Below are positions 44,350 through 53,782 of a stretch of DNA of 64,000 nucleotides, in pieces (the stretch's first letter is position 1; every line of letters begins with the position of its first letter). The stretch comes from Streptomyces sp. ATexAB-D23 (GTDB lineage: Bacteria > Actinomycetota > Actinomycetes > Streptomycetales > Streptomycetaceae). The position numbers and the translations under genes are program-made. The notes below the pieces were generated by a model. It had not been told where the DNA came from. It made no database searches and was given only the letters and a program-made list of their open reading frames with translations. Location of the stretch: NCBI RefSeq assembly GCF_000373645.1, contig NZ_KB892003.1, positions 130,780 to 194,779 of the forward strand. The letters are read 5' to 3'.

Positions 44350-45587
44350 GCCGGCACTCCTTCGGACGGGACCCGGCCGGCCGCGGCCAGGGCCGGTCCC
44401 GGGGCGAGGACGCTCTGTTCGGCGCCGGTCGCGGCGGCTACGGTGGCCGCCTCGGTGACCGCCACCGCGGCGAACCCGCTGACCGCGTCGGCCACCGGAC
44501 GCGTGCCGTCGCGGGCCGCCCGGACCAGGTCGGCCATGGCCGCGCGCACGCTCTGCGCGTACACGTACGGCTTGCGGGCCTCGCCGCCGAGGTCGAGGAC
44601 GGCACGCACGCGGTGCGGAACCGAGCGCTCCTCGCCCCGGCCCCGGGCCGGCGCGGCGGAGCCGGCGTTCCGCTCGACGCGGACGGCGATCCGTTCGCCG
44701 CCGTGCGGCCGGAACCCCTCGACGGCCAGCAACTCGTCCTGGAGTCCTGGGAGTTCCTCCCAGGCGCGGGCATCGTCCTCGTCGGCCCACGCAGTGATCT
44801 CCGCGTGGACGGGAATCCAGCCGCTGATCCGGGTCTCGGCGAACCCGTGGTCCAGGCGCATGAGCTGGCGCTCCGCGCGATGGGCATGGGTGAAGGAGTG
44901 CAGATGCGAGGCGAGCACACCTCCGGGGTGCACCACATCGGCACTCACCAGGTCGACCGGGCCGCCGGGGCGGCCGACGGCCGTGGCCCGCACGGAGACC
45001 GGGTCGGACCCCAGCAGCGCGCGGGCGGCGTCGAAGAAGTGGACGCCGTGCTCGATGAAGATGCCGCCGCTGTGCGCCTGGTCCCAGAACCAGTGGCCGG
45101 CCCCCAGATCCTCGTCCGACGCGTCGTTCTCGAAGAGGAACCGGCGAGGGCGCGCGAGCAGCCCCCGCCCGGTCAGCCGCTCCACGGCCCGCAACAGCGG
45201 GTTGTACCGCAGTACATGGTCCACGACCAGGGCCCGCCCGGCGAGCCGCGCCTCGTGGGCGACCGCCGACGCGTCCTCGGTCGTGGTGGCGAGCGGCTTC
45301 TCGCAGAAGACATGGCGCCCGGCCCGCAGCGCGGCTGTGGCCAGCGCTGCATGGGTGGCCGGCGGCGTGGCGATCAGCACGGCCGCCACGTCGTCCCGCT
45401 CCAGCAGCTCGCCGAGCGAGCCGAGTGCCGGGACGCCGTGCCGCGCCCCGAGCCGCCGGGCACGCGCCGGCGACGGGTCGGCGACGGCCGCCAGACGCAG
45501 ACCGGGCAGACCGGCCACGGCGTCCAGGACGAACCCGGCGAACCCGCCGCAGCCGACCAGGCCGACACCCAGGGCGCCGCCGGTCAC
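44346..45587 (-). CDS. Gfo/Idh/MocA-family oxidoreductase
   Basis: A 413-residue protein. The NAD(P) fold starts LGVGLVGCGGFAGFVLDAVAG; the family lysine motif is HVFCEKPLATTTEDA near residue 97, and the C-terminal sheet begins at DHVLRYNPLLRAVERL. It probably oxidises or epimerises a sugar or polyol. The GTG at 45587 overlaps the GH130 stop (GTGA) and its end overlaps the GH13 start, so translation is coupled through the operon. Confidence 0.86.
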
Positions 45588-46663
45588 GCCGTGCGCTCCA
45601 GGAGGGCGACGCCGATGTGCGCGTCGGCCATCCCGTAGAACACGTACAGCAGGCCGTCGACCTCCTCGATGGCCGTCGGGAACACGACGTTCGGCACGGT
45701 GCCCGAGACCTCCTCCTCGGTCTCCGGCGCCATCAGCGGCTGGTCCGAACGGGCGATCACCCGCGAGGGGTCCGCAGGGTCGAGGATCATCGCGCCGGCC
45801 GCGTACGACACGCCCTGGTTCTGGGCCCACGGGTCCTCGATGGAGCCGGACACACCGTGGTGGATCAGCAGCCAGCCCTCGGGTACCCGGATCGGGGCGG
45901 GGCCGCCGCCGATCTTCAGGGACTCCCAGGGGAACTCCGAGAGCGCCAGCAGACGGTGGTCGCGCGGGCGGGTCAGGGCGCTGATGTCCGCCTCCACCTC
46001 GGCGACGGGCACGTAGCTGATCCAGATGCCGGGCCGCTCGTCGGTGACACCGGCGGGCAGGTGCACACCCTCACCCGGCCGGAACCAGCCCAGGTCCCAC
46101 ATCGGACGGTGCAGCATCGCGTACGCCATCCCGCCGTCCGGGCCCGGGACCGGCTCGGGGAAGTGGACGACGTCCTTGTTCGGGAAGAGGTTGAGGTCGG
46201 TGTCCAGATCCGGCTGGTACGCGAACTGGACCGGGCCGAGCCGCGTCCAGTCGGTGAGGTTCTCCGAGACGGCCAGCGCCGGCTTCGGGCCGAGCGGGCC
46301 GTAGGCGACGTAGCTCATCACGTGCTTGCCGAGTGAGGGGACCCAGGTGACGCGGGGGTCCTCGACCCCGGCGTTGTTCTTGCCGCGCTCCCAGCCCTCG
46401 TCGGGGGCGAGGACGGTGCCGCGCCGCTCGACGCCGCTGGGCACGCCCGCCTCGTCGAAGGCGACCTCGGCGAGGCCGACGCGGGAGACGTTGCCCTCGG
46501 CGACCAGGCGCGGCAGCAGGTGCAGCCTCCCGTCCGGGGTGCGGCCGGAGGCGGGGTTCAGCACACCCTCGACCTCGTTCGCCTCACCGGCCAGCGGGGA
46601 CATGACCACACCCTTGCGCACCATGCGGTAGGGGATGAGGGTGGCGGTGGTGGTGTTGCTCAT
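45584..46663 (-). CDS. GH130-family beta-mannoside phosphorylase-like enzyme
   Basis: A 359-residue five-bladed propeller of the GH130 type. Key strings: GVLNPASGRTPDGRLHLLPRLV, GVEDPRVTWVPSLGKHVMSYVA (catalytic Asp in EDPR), IGGGPAPIRVPEGWLLIHHGV and YAAGAMILDPADPSRVIARS. GH130 enzymes cleave beta-mannosides with phosphate, giving alpha-mannose-1-phosphate. The presence of phosphomannomutase in the same operon supports a phosphorylase rather than a hydrolase. It starts five bases after the permease gene. Confidence 0.85.
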   Translation of the reverse strand: MSNTTTATLIPYRMVRKGVVMSPLAGEANEVEGVLNPASGRTPDGRLHLLPRLVAEGNVSRVGLAEVAFDEAGVPSGVERRGTVLAPDEGWERGKNNAGVEDPRVTWVPSLGKHVMSYVAYGPLGPKPALAVSENLTDWTRLGPVQFAYQPDLDTDLNLFPNKDVVHFPEPVPGPDGGMAYAMLHRPMWDLGWFRPGEGVHLPAGVTDERPGIWISYVPVAEVEADISALTRPRDHRLLALSEFPWESLKIGGGPAPIRVPEGWLLIHHGVSGSIEDPWAQNQGVSYAAGAMILDPADPSRVIARSDQPLMAPETEEEVSGTVPNVVFPTAIEEVDGLLYVFYGMADAHIGVALLERTA

Positions 46664-46668
46664 GGCTT

Positions 46669-47526
46669 TCAGCCCTTTACTCCGGAGTCGATGTCGGTAG
46701 AGGTGAAGTGGCGCTGGAACAGCAGGAACAGGACCACCGCGGGGAAGGCCAGCACACAGGCGCCGGCCAGCAGGGCACCGGCCGGGTTGGCCACCGTGCC
46801 CTGAAGATTGGAGAGGAAGCTCGCGAGGGAGACGGCCAGCGGCTGCATGTCCGCGTCCTTGGTGACCAGGAACGGCCACAGGAACTCGTTCCACGGACCG
46901 ATGAATGTCAGCAGCAGCGCGGTCAGCACGGCGGGTCTGGCCATCGGCAACGCGATCCTCCACAGGATGCGCAGCTCGCTCGCGCCGTCGATCCGGGCCG
47001 CCTCGAACAGCGACTGCGGCATCTGGGCGAAGAACTGGCGGAAGAGGAACACCGCCGTCGAGTTGATCGCGAAGGGAAGGATCATGCCGAGGTAGTTGTC
47101 GCCGAGCCCGTAGTCGCGGACGACGAGGACGTACAGCGGCAGGGTCAGCAGCTGGAACGGGATCATCTGGACGAGGAGCAGGGCCGCGAAGACCGCCCCC
47201 TTGCCGCGGAAGCGCAGCTGCGCCAGCGCGTATCCGGCGAGCACCCCGAAGACGAGCGTGCAGATCAGCACGCCGATGGTCATGATCCCCGAGTTGAGCA
47301 GGGACCGGCCCAGCGAGATCGCGCTGTTGACCGCCGCGTAGTTGTCGCCGGTCAGGCCGGACGGGACGGCCGCGGACAGGTCGCCGACCGTCGTCCCGCG
47401 CAGCGAGCCGACGATCATGTAGTAGAAGGGGAACAGGAAGGCTACGGCTCCGAGCGACAGCAGGACGTAGCGGACCGCGCCGCCTGCCCGGAAGCGGCGG
47501 GCGGGCCGGGATGTGGTGGCGCTCAT
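46669..47526 (-). CDS. Carbohydrate ABC transporter permease (MalG type)
   Basis: A 285-residue permease with six spans. The ATPase-contact EAA loop is EAARIDGASELRILWRIALPMARPAVLT near residue 180. It belongs to the CUT1 group, which imports oligosaccharides and usually shares the distant MsiK ATPase, since no ATPase gene is present in this operon. It lies one base after the other permease and five before GH130. Confidence 0.9.
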   Translation of the reverse strand: MSATTSRPARRFRAGGAVRYVLLSLGAVAFLFPFYYMIVGSLRGTTVGDLSAAVPSGLTGDNYAAVNSAISLGRSLLNSGIMTIGVLICTLVFGVLAGYALAQLRFRGKGAVFAALLLVQMIPFQLLTLPLYVLVVRDYGLGDNYLGMILPFAINSTAVFLFRQFFAQMPQSLFEAARIDGASELRILWRIALPMARPAVLTALLLTFIGPWNEFLWPFLVTKDADMQPLAVSLASFLSNLQGTVANPAGALLAGACVLAFPAVVLFLLFQRHFTSTDIDSGVKG

Positions 47527-47527
47527 G

Positions 47528-48463
47528 TCAGTCGCCCCTCTCGGTGAGCTTGCGGGCGGCGAGCGACACGATCATCACGAAGGCGACGAGAACGACGCCG
47601 AGAGCGGCCGCGAAGTCGGGGTGGCCCTGCTCGATGCCCTTCTGATACATCAGCAGGACGGGCGAGGTGGAGGAGTGGTCCGGGCCGCCGCCCCCGGTCA
47701 GCAGATACGGCTCGCTGAACAGATTGGCGCCCGTGATGATCGCGTAGATCACGACGAGCGTGGTCGCCGGCCGCACGCCCGGCACCGTCACCGAGAAGAA
47801 CTGCCGCACCCGCCCGGCGCCGTCCATGGCGGACGCCTCGTACAGCTCCTTGCCGACGTTCTGCAGCGAGGCCAGATACAGCATCACGAAGAATCCGAGC
47901 TGCTTCCAGGTCACGAAGACGGCGATCATCGGCATCGCGAGGTGCGAGTTCACCAGCCACGAAGGGTCCGGAGCGTGCGATCCCAGCAGGTGGTTGACGA
48001 ACCCGTCCGAGCCGAAGAGGAACTGCCACACGGCCACCAGGGCGACGCTCGCCGTCACGTACGGGACGTAGAACGCCGCACGGAAGAACGAACGCCCCCG
48101 GATCTTCGCGTTCAGCGCGGTCGCCAGGACGAGCGAGAGGCCCACCGTCAGCGGCACGTTGATGACCAGGAAGACCAGGATGTTGAGGAACGCCTGGCCG
48201 ACGACGGGATCGGTGAACACGTCCCGGTAGTTCGACAGACCCACCCAGGGCGAGTCGATCTTCGTGCCGGGCGCGGTGAAGTAGAAGCGGTGGAAGGAGA
48301 TCCACACCGTGTAGACCAGCGGCACGGCGAAGACCACCACGATGAACAGCACGTACGGCGACACGAACAGCGCCCCGGCCCGGGAGAGACCGCGGTCCTT
48401 GCGGCGCGGGGCGGGCCCGCTCGTGCGCACGGCGCCGGGCGCCGCGTCCAGGTTCACGCTCAT
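47528..48463 (-). CDS. Carbohydrate ABC transporter permease (MalF type)
   Basis: A 311-residue permease: TM1 ALFVSPYVLFIVVVFAVPLVYTVWISF, and EAA loop YEASAMDGAGRVRQFFSVTVPGVRPATT near residue 210. It pairs with the MalG-type permease. The ATG at 48463 overlaps the binding-protein stop (ATGA). Part of the mannoside uptake system. Confidence 0.9.
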   Translation of the reverse strand: MSVNLDAAPGAVRTSGPAPRRKDRGLSRAGALFVSPYVLFIVVVFAVPLVYTVWISFHRFYFTAPGTKIDSPWVGLSNYRDVFTDPVVGQAFLNILVFLVINVPLTVGLSLVLATALNAKIRGRSFFRAAFYVPYVTASVALVAVWQFLFGSDGFVNHLLGSHAPDPSWLVNSHLAMPMIAVFVTWKQLGFFVMLYLASLQNVGKELYEASAMDGAGRVRQFFSVTVPGVRPATTLVVIYAIITGANLFSEPYLLTGGGGPDHSSTSPVLLMYQKGIEQGHPDFAAALGVVLVAFVMIVSLAARKLTERGD

Positions 48464-49752
48464 GACGGGTCCCCGTACTCGTTCAGCAGGTCGGTGATCT
48501 CGGACGAGGCGTTGCGCAGCCCGGCACGCGTCGACTCGCGGCCGAACACGACCGACTTCGTCCACTCGTCGCGGAAGGCCTGCCAGATGTCGATGGAACC
48601 CGGCACGTTCGGCACCTCGACGACGCGCTGCGCCTGGTCGGCGAAGGCCCGGTACGTCGGGTTCGCCTCGAAGTAGCCGGCGTACTCGGAGGTCAGGTCC
48701 TCGCGCATCGGCATCTGGCCGGTCGCTTCGAGGAACTTCCCGTCCTGCGCGGTGGAGGTCGCGAACTTCAGCACGTCCCAGGCGGTGGCCCGGTTCTCGC
48801 AGGAGCTGAACATCGCCGCGGACTTCTCGTCACTGAAGGAGTAGGTGCCGCTCCCGCCGTCGGCGGTCGGCACCGGCACGACACCGATGTCCACACTGTC
48901 CTTGTACGCGGCGACCGCCCAGGGTCCGACCGTCGCCATGGCGGCCTTGCCGTCGTTGAGCGAGTCGCCCGGATACGCCTCCTGGGGTGCCAGCTTCTGC
49001 GCGTACAGCGTCCGCCAGAACTCCGCGACCCGGTGGCCCGCCGCCGAGTCGAACTGCGGCTTGCCGTCCTCGATCAGCTGCTTGCCCCCGCTCTGCGCGG
49101 CGAACGCCGGATAGAAGTCGTACCAGGGCTGGAAGAAGTCGCTGCTCGGCGAGGGCCAGATCGCCGCCTTCGCGGCACCGCTGCGCACGAGCGTGCGGGA
49201 CGTTTCGAGGAAGTCCTTGTAGGTCGCGAGCTTCGGGTGCTCGGGATCGAGGCCGGCTTTCGCGAACAGCTTCTTGTTGTAGAGGATCATGACCGGGTTG
49301 CTCTTCCACGGCAGCTGGTAGAACGCGCCGTCGGGGGAGCGGTACTGGCCGGTGAGGCCGCCGCCGCGCTCGGTGATGTACTTCTCGCCGTCCGGGAAGT
49401 CACTGAGGGAGACGAGCCCGTTCTGCTTCTGGAACGTCGGCACCGCCGCGGGCGAGGTGTTGAAGGCGAGACAGGCCGTCGTCCCCGCGATGATCGAGGC
49501 GCTGATGGCCTCCTCGGAGGTCTTGCCCGCCGGGATCTGCTGCGCCGTGACGTGCTGGCCGGGATGGCCCGCGTTCCACGCGGAGACCATCGCCTTGCCC
49601 CACTGCACCTCCTGCGCGTTGTTGGAAAGCCAGACCGTGATCGGGCCGCGCGCCTCGGCGGCGGTGGCCGGATCGGGAGCCGACCGGCCACAGGCCGTCG
49701 CCGTGCCCGCCAGAGCGAGCACGAGCAGCGCGTACGCCGTTCTCCTCAGCAT
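48460..49752 (-). CDS. Carbohydrate ABC transporter substrate-binding lipoprotein
   Basis: A 430-residue family-1 binding protein. The lipobox is TATAC after a short hydrophobic signal, so it is membrane-tethered outside the cell. The body fits the sugar-binding fold, with GPITVWLSNNAQEVQWGKAMVSAWN at the start and PWKSNPVMILYNKKLFAKAGLDP. It is the first transport gene of the mannoside operon, 90 bases after lacI. The substrate is probably a mannose-containing oligosaccharide, judging from the enzymes that follow. Confidence 0.9.
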   Translation of the reverse strand: MLRRTAYALLVLALAGTATACGRSAPDPATAAEARGPITVWLSNNAQEVQWGKAMVSAWNAGHPGQHVTAQQIPAGKTSEEAISASIIAGTTACLAFNTSPAAVPTFQKQNGLVSLSDFPDGEKYITERGGGLTGQYRSPDGAFYQLPWKSNPVMILYNKKLFAKAGLDPEHPKLATYKDFLETSRTLVRSGAAKAAIWPSPSSDFFQPWYDFYPAFAAQSGGKQLIEDGKPQFDSAAGHRVAEFWRTLYAQKLAPQEAYPGDSLNDGKAAMATVGPWAVAAYKDSVDIGVVPVPTADGGSGTYSFSDEKSAAMFSSCENRATAWDVLKFATSTAQDGKFLEATGQMPMREDLTSEYAGYFEANPTYRAFADQAQRVVEVPNVPGSIDIWQAFRDEWTKSVVFGRESTRAGLRNASSEITDLLNEYGDPS

Positions 49753-49842
49753 GATTGATCTCCGAACTGTTCACGCATGGCCTCGTCGCCACACGGAATT
49801 CCCGGCCGTCGCCGGCACGACCGGTACGTTTTGCCCGGCGCG

Positions 49843-50862
49843 TCAGCGGCGGGGAGCGGGCCCCATCGAAGCGCGGGGCACGAACTGGGCCGGTGGCAGC
49901 CGCACATGATCGGCGACGCCCTCGGCGACGACCGCGTCCAGGGTGCGGGCCGCGGCCTCCCCCCAGCCCCGCGCGTCGGCACGCGCGGAGGCGAGCGGCG
50001 GGTAGCTGTACCGGGTCAGGGGTGCGTCGTCGTAGCCGACCAGCGACAGCTGACCGGGAACCCGGACACCCAGCTCCTGGGCGACCGAGAGCCCCGCCAT
50101 GGCGGCGAGGTCGTTGCCGTAGACGATCGCGGTCGGCGGCTCGGCGGACGTCAGCAGCTGTCTGGTGGCCTGTGCGCCGCCCTCGGGGGTGAACCCTCCG
50201 GGCAGCACCGGCGCCTCGGGCAGGCCGAGTTCGCGCAGGGTCTGCTCCCAGGCGGTCCGGCGCCGGTGGGCGTGCAGCAGTTCCTGCGGCCCCTCGACGT
50301 GGGCGATGTGCCGGTGACCCAGCTCCGCGAGATGCCGGACGGCGGCCGTGTAGGCCGGCTCGTCGTCCAGACTCACCGCGGCCAGTCCGCCGCCCCACTC
50401 CGGCTGGCCGACCACGACGGCGGGCAGACCGAGCTCCCGCAGAAGGGCGGGGCGCGGATCGTCGCGGCGCAGGTCGGTCAGGAGGACCCCGTCCACCTGC
50501 TGCTCCGCGGCCAGCCGCCGGTAGACGCCCTGCTCCTGTCCGGGAGTGGTCACATGGACCATGAGCCCGTCGCCCCGCTGTCCGATGACGGCCTCGACGC
50601 CGGCGATGAACGCGGGGAAGAAGGGGTCGGCCCCGATCTGCTCCGGATCGCGCGCCAGAACGAGACCGAACGCGCCGGCCTTGCCGAGTGAGAGCGCCCT
50701 GGCCTTACGGCTGGGGGTCCAGCCGAGCTCCTGGGTGGCGGCGAGGATCCGCTGTTTCGTCTCCTCGGCGACACCGGGGCGGTCGTTCAGGGCGAAGGAG
50801 ACGGTGGCACGCGAGACGCCTGCCCGACGGGCTACGTCCGCGATGGTGGGTTTGCGTGCCAT
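49843..50862 (-). CDS. LacI-family transcriptional regulator
   Basis: A 339-residue repressor. The HTH and hinge are PTIADVARRAGVSRATVSFALNDRPGVAEETKQRILAATQELGW; the ligand domain has the periplasmic-binding fold with TAIVYGNDLAAMAGLSVAQELG and LSLVGYDDAPLTRY. It heads the sugar operon on the same strand. Two copies of TCAAACCGGTTTGA-type sites lie 44-89 bases upstream of its start, so it likely represses itself and the operon from one promoter region. Confidence 0.92.
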   Translation of the reverse strand: MARKPTIADVARRAGVSRATVSFALNDRPGVAEETKQRILAATQELGWTPSRKARALSLGKAGAFGLVLARDPEQIGADPFFPAFIAGVEAVIGQRGDGLMVHVTTPGQEQGVYRRLAAEQQVDGVLLTDLRRDDPRPALLRELGLPAVVVGQPEWGGGLAAVSLDDEPAYTAAVRHLAELGHRHIAHVEGPQELLHAHRRRTAWEQTLRELGLPEAPVLPGGFTPEGGAQATRQLLTSAEPPTAIVYGNDLAAMAGLSVAQELGVRVPGQLSLVGYDDAPLTRYSYPPLASARADARGWGEAAARTLDAVVAEGVADHVRLPPAQFVPRASMGPAPRR

Positions 50863-50905
50863 GGCGCCTGAACTTTCCTGCCGGTGGACCGGTGACGGCC
50901 CGCCT

Positions 50906-50951
50906 TCAAACCGGTTTGACTTCTCGAACGAGGTCAACCAAACCGGTTTGA
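50906..50951. promoter_or_regulatory. Twin LacI operators
   Basis: TCAAACCGGTTTGA (50906-50919) is a perfect 14-base palindrome; CCAAACCGGTTTGA (50938-50951) repeats its 12-base core CAAACCGGTTTG. Centres are 32 bases apart, about three helical turns, so two dimers would bind one face. The central CG of the palindrome is typical of LacI-family sites. Confidence 0.8.
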
Positions 50952-51095
50952 GGATGGGGCGTCAAGATGTCCGAGTGCGTGATGCGCGTCACGCGGATGG
51001 CGGTCCGGGGTGCGGGGCCGGACGCCGTACGGCAGGGTCCGGGGGCCGGCGCGGCTGCCGGTTCCGCTCTGCGGGCCGGCCCGGTGGCGGGTGGT

Positions 51096-51794
51096 TCAGG
51101 TGGCCGCTGCCGCGGCCGATTCCGGCGAGGGGGCCGCCGCCCTGCTCCGGTCCCGGGCGCTCGTCCGCGCGGGAATCCGGGCCCGTGCCCGGGTGAGCAG
51201 GGCCGCCGGGTCGGGATGCGCCTGCAAGGACGCGAGGACCAACTGCCACCACTGATCGAGCCGTTCGCGCCAGTCCCACCTGCCCGGCATCTCATCGGTC
51301 AGGGTGCAGTGTCCGTAGAACCCGCATACGAGCGTCACGGCTGCCGCCGACGGCTCGATGCCCTCGGCGAGTTCGCCTCGCGTACGGGCCTGGGCGAGGA
51401 GCCGGGTGGCGGCGAGGGCCCAGGCGCCGAAGGGTGTGGGCACCGGGGCCTCGATGGCGCGGCGCTCGGCCCACAACCGCGCGCCGGCCCGCGCCAGGAC
51501 GTCCTCGCTGAGCGACTGCGCGACACCGAAGCTGAGGGCGACCAGCTTCTCCAGAGGAGGGACGCCCGGTGCGGCGTAGGCGGCGACGAGCTGCGGCCAG
51601 GTGGCGAACTGCTCCCTGACCACGGCGAGCGCGAGTTTTTCCTTGCTGGAGTAGTGGAAATAAATCGCTCCACTCGTCTTTCCCGAGTGATCACTTATGT
51701 CATTGACACTCGTTCCCGTATATCCGCGTTCGACAAATAGATGTGCCGCTGATTCCAGCAAAAGTTTGCGAGTTGCGCGCGCCCTGTCCTGCAC
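51096..51794 (-). CDS. Gamma-butyrolactone-receptor-like TetR regulator (ScbR/ArpA type)
   Basis: About 232 residues. The N-terminus QDRARATRKLLLESAAHLFVERGYTGTSVNDIS and HTH HSGKTSGAIYFHYSSKEKLALAVV match butyrolactone receptors, as does the ligand-domain Trp in PFGAWALAATRLLAQARTRGEL. I prefer the GTG at 51794, with AGGTGG five bases upstream, over the GTG at 51803. Its first 65 codons use A/T third bases often (AAA, TTT, CTA, ATA), unlike the rest of the gene. No AfsA-type synthase is in the window, so it may answer a signal made elsewhere. Confidence 0.82.
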   Translation of the reverse strand: MQDRARATRKLLLESAAHLFVERGYTGTSVNDISDHSGKTSGAIYFHYSSKEKLALAVVREQFATWPQLVAAYAAPGVPPLEKLVALSFGVAQSLSEDVLARAGARLWAERRAIEAPVPTPFGAWALAATRLLAQARTRGELAEGIEPSAAAVTLVCGFYGHCTLTDEMPGRWDWRERLDQWWQLVLASLQAHPDPAALLTRARARIPARTSARDRSRAAAPSPESAAAAAT

Positions 51795-52345
51795 CTGTTC
51801 CACCTTCGCTCAAACGTGCTAGCGCTGCGACGCGAAAGTTCATTCCACTCCTCCGCTGAGGGTGTAGTCGCATCGCGCGAAGATCCTATTATTCCTTGCG
51901 TGGTGCGCGTACGGGCGGCTCCGCACAATCTGACGCTATGTCGGAAGAAACGTTTCGGAAGGTGTGCTGAATCCGCCCCCGATCGAAGCGGAGACGAGCC
52001 CGAAAGCGCACTCCACCAGGTGCGTTGTTCATATGGCGGTCGTCGGCGCGCTCCCCTTCGCGGGTCTCTGCGGAGTGCGGCCGGCCGCGGCCGGGACTTT
52101 TCAATGCACTCGAATTGGTGATTGCGGAAAATGAAGTCGCCAAATTAACGTAACGACCATGATGTTTCGGACCGGCCGTTTCCACAGGCCTATGTCCGGC
52201 ATGGCGTGATCAGCGGATCGAGCTGATCGCAGTAGCCGCAGGGCAGCGCCTGCATCCGATTCCCACCCCTCACGCGTGCCCGCTGGGCACCCGTCTGCGC
52301 CCCCGTCCCGAACCGGTCGGCGCAGCCTCCGAGAACGGCAGTTAC
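51795..52345. other. 551-base AT-richer intergenic region
   Basis: No gene supported. It contains GAAACGTTTC (51947-51956) and the inverted repeat GATCAGC-N7-GCTGATC (52208-52228); another GCTGATC lies at 52352-52358, inside the start of the HAD gene. These could be operators for the butyrolactone-receptor-like protein or for the HAD gene; I cannot tell which. Base composition is lower in GC than the surroundings, like the 5' part of the adjacent regulator. Confidence 0.5.
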
Positions 52346-53026
52346 ATGACAGCTGATCAAATCCTTTCCTGGTCCCCGTCGGCCATCGTCTTCGACTGCG
52401 ACGGAACCCTGATGGACACCGAACGACACTGGCAGGAGGCCCGGAACATCACCTTCCGGATCTTCGGGCTCAACCCGCCCCCCGGCTTCGCCGACCGCGC
52501 GAAGGGCGTGCACTACACCGAGTGCGGCGCGCTCATGGCGCAGGAGACCGGGAAACCGGACCTGGTGGACGACCTCGCCGGCACGCTGCTGAACACCTTC
52601 ACCGCTCTGGTCGACCAGGACCCGGTGACCATGCCGGGCGCCGCCGCCCTGGTCCGGCTGGCCGCTCGCCACCGCCCGCTCGCGGTGGCGAGCAACTGCC
52701 CCCGCTCCATGGTGGAGTCGTGCCTCGCCCGCGCGGGGCTCCTCAGCTGCTTCCAGCACGTGGTGGTCCCGGGCGACGACGTACGGCCGAAACCGGAGCC
52801 GGACGTCTACAGAGCGGCCGCCCGCCTCTGCGGCGTGCCGCCGCAGGAGGCGCTGGCCGTGGAGGACTCGCTGACCGGCATGGAGTCGGCCCGCCGGGCG
52901 GGCCTGCGCGTGATCGGCATCGGAACGCGCCCGCCGGGCCCGGACGCCGAGCTGGCGGACCTCTGGGTCGCGAGCCTCGCCGACTCCGAACTGCTCACAT
53001 GGGCCCGCAGCCGGCTCGGCGAATAG
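52346..53026 (+). CDS. HAD-superfamily phosphatase
   Basis: A 226-residue HAD-IA enzyme. Motif I is VFDCDGTLMDTE (nucleophile Asp and acid Asp), motif II AVASNCPRS, motif III Lys in RPKPEPDVYRAA, motif IV VEDSLTGMESARRAG. It resembles beta-phosphoglucomutase/sugar-phosphate phosphatases; the substrate is unknown. It converges on dhaL. It lies beside a butyrolactone-receptor-like gene, and signal synthesis needs a phosphatase, but nothing else supports that role. Confidence 0.88.
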   Translation: MTADQILSWSPSAIVFDCDGTLMDTERHWQEARNITFRIFGLNPPPGFADRAKGVHYTECGALMAQETGKPDLVDDLAGTLLNTFTALVDQDPVTMPGAAALVRLAARHRPLAVASNCPRSMVESCLARAGLLSCFQHVVVPGDDVRPKPEPDVYRAAARLCGVPPQEALAVEDSLTGMESARRAGLRVIGIGTRPPGPDAELADLWVASLADSELLTWARSRLGE

Positions 53027-53064
53027 GCCCGGTCCGGCCCGGAACCGTCGGACAGGGCGCCCGG

Positions 53065-53727
53065 TCAGCCGTCGGTGAGGTGGGGTGCCAGAGACCGCAC
53101 CGTCCCGGCGGCGGAGGCGAAGAACAGGGCCACGCCCACCGCCCCGGGATCCGGAACACCGGTCGCGCGCTCACCCAGATAGCTCGCCCGCCCCATGCGC
53201 GCCGCCTGTGACGCCGTCTCCCGCACGCCCAGCCACGCCCCGTCGGCAGCCGCCGCCAGAGCACTGGCGGGCGGTGCGTCCTGCGCCGTCCGCAGTGCGG
53301 CGGCGGCCGGGGCCAAGGCGTCGACCAGCGTCTTGTCCCCGGGCGCGGCGTCACCCACCCGGCGGATGGCGGCCAGACCCTGGGCGGCGCCGGTGGCGAG
53401 CGCGTCGGCCGTCAGTCCGGGCCCGGCACCGGCCGCCCGGCTCAACGCCTGGAACAGCAGGCCGAACAGAGGGCCGCTGGTTCCGCCCACCTCGTCGAGA
53501 AAGGCAGTGGCCATGGCGCCGAGATACTCCGCCGGACCGGCCGAATCCGCGGCCCGGTCGAGCAGCAGGCCGGCGGCCCCCACCCCGGCGGCGAGGTTGG
53601 CACCGAAGTCGCCGTCGCCCGCCTGCTGGTCGAGAGCGGTCAGTTCGGCCTCGGTGGCGTACACCGAGGCGGCGAAGCGCTCCGCCCATTCACGGGTCTG
53701 CGCGCCGTCGAGAGCGTTGCTCGTCAT
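53065..53727 (-). CDS. dhaL: Dihydroxyacetone kinase ADP-binding subunit DhaL
   Basis: A 220-residue DhaL-type protein. The Mg-ADP site is LDQQAGDGDFGANLAAG near residue 32; GGTSGPLFGLLFQALSRAAG and GDKTLVDALAPAAAAL are the other family strings. With DhaK it phosphorylates dihydroxyacetone or a related ketose. It follows dhaK by 55 bases. No DhaM phosphotransferase gene is present in the window, so the phosphate donor is either a distant DhaM or ATP. Confidence 0.88.
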   Translation of the reverse strand: MTSNALDGAQTREWAERFAASVYATEAELTALDQQAGDGDFGANLAAGVGAAGLLLDRAADSAGPAEYLGAMATAFLDEVGGTSGPLFGLLFQALSRAAGAGPGLTADALATGAAQGLAAIRRVGDAAPGDKTLVDALAPAAAALRTAQDAPPASALAAAADGAWLGVRETASQAARMGRASYLGERATGVPDPGAVGVALFFASAAGTVRSLAPHLTDG

Positions 53728-53782
53728 GGGCCCTCCTCGTGCTTCCGGTTCCGGGATGCCGGGAGCCCGGCCGGCCTGCCGC

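Noticed and set aside
51889..52185. 98-residue minus-strand frame in the gap before the HAD gene
   Set aside because: Mixed composition, no ribosome site, no known pattern and A/T-ending codons; best seen as noncoding.
52346..53026. HAD enzyme as the missing butyrolactone-pathway phosphatase
   Set aside because: Only proximity to a receptor-like gene supports it; no AfsA or BprA homologue is present in the window.
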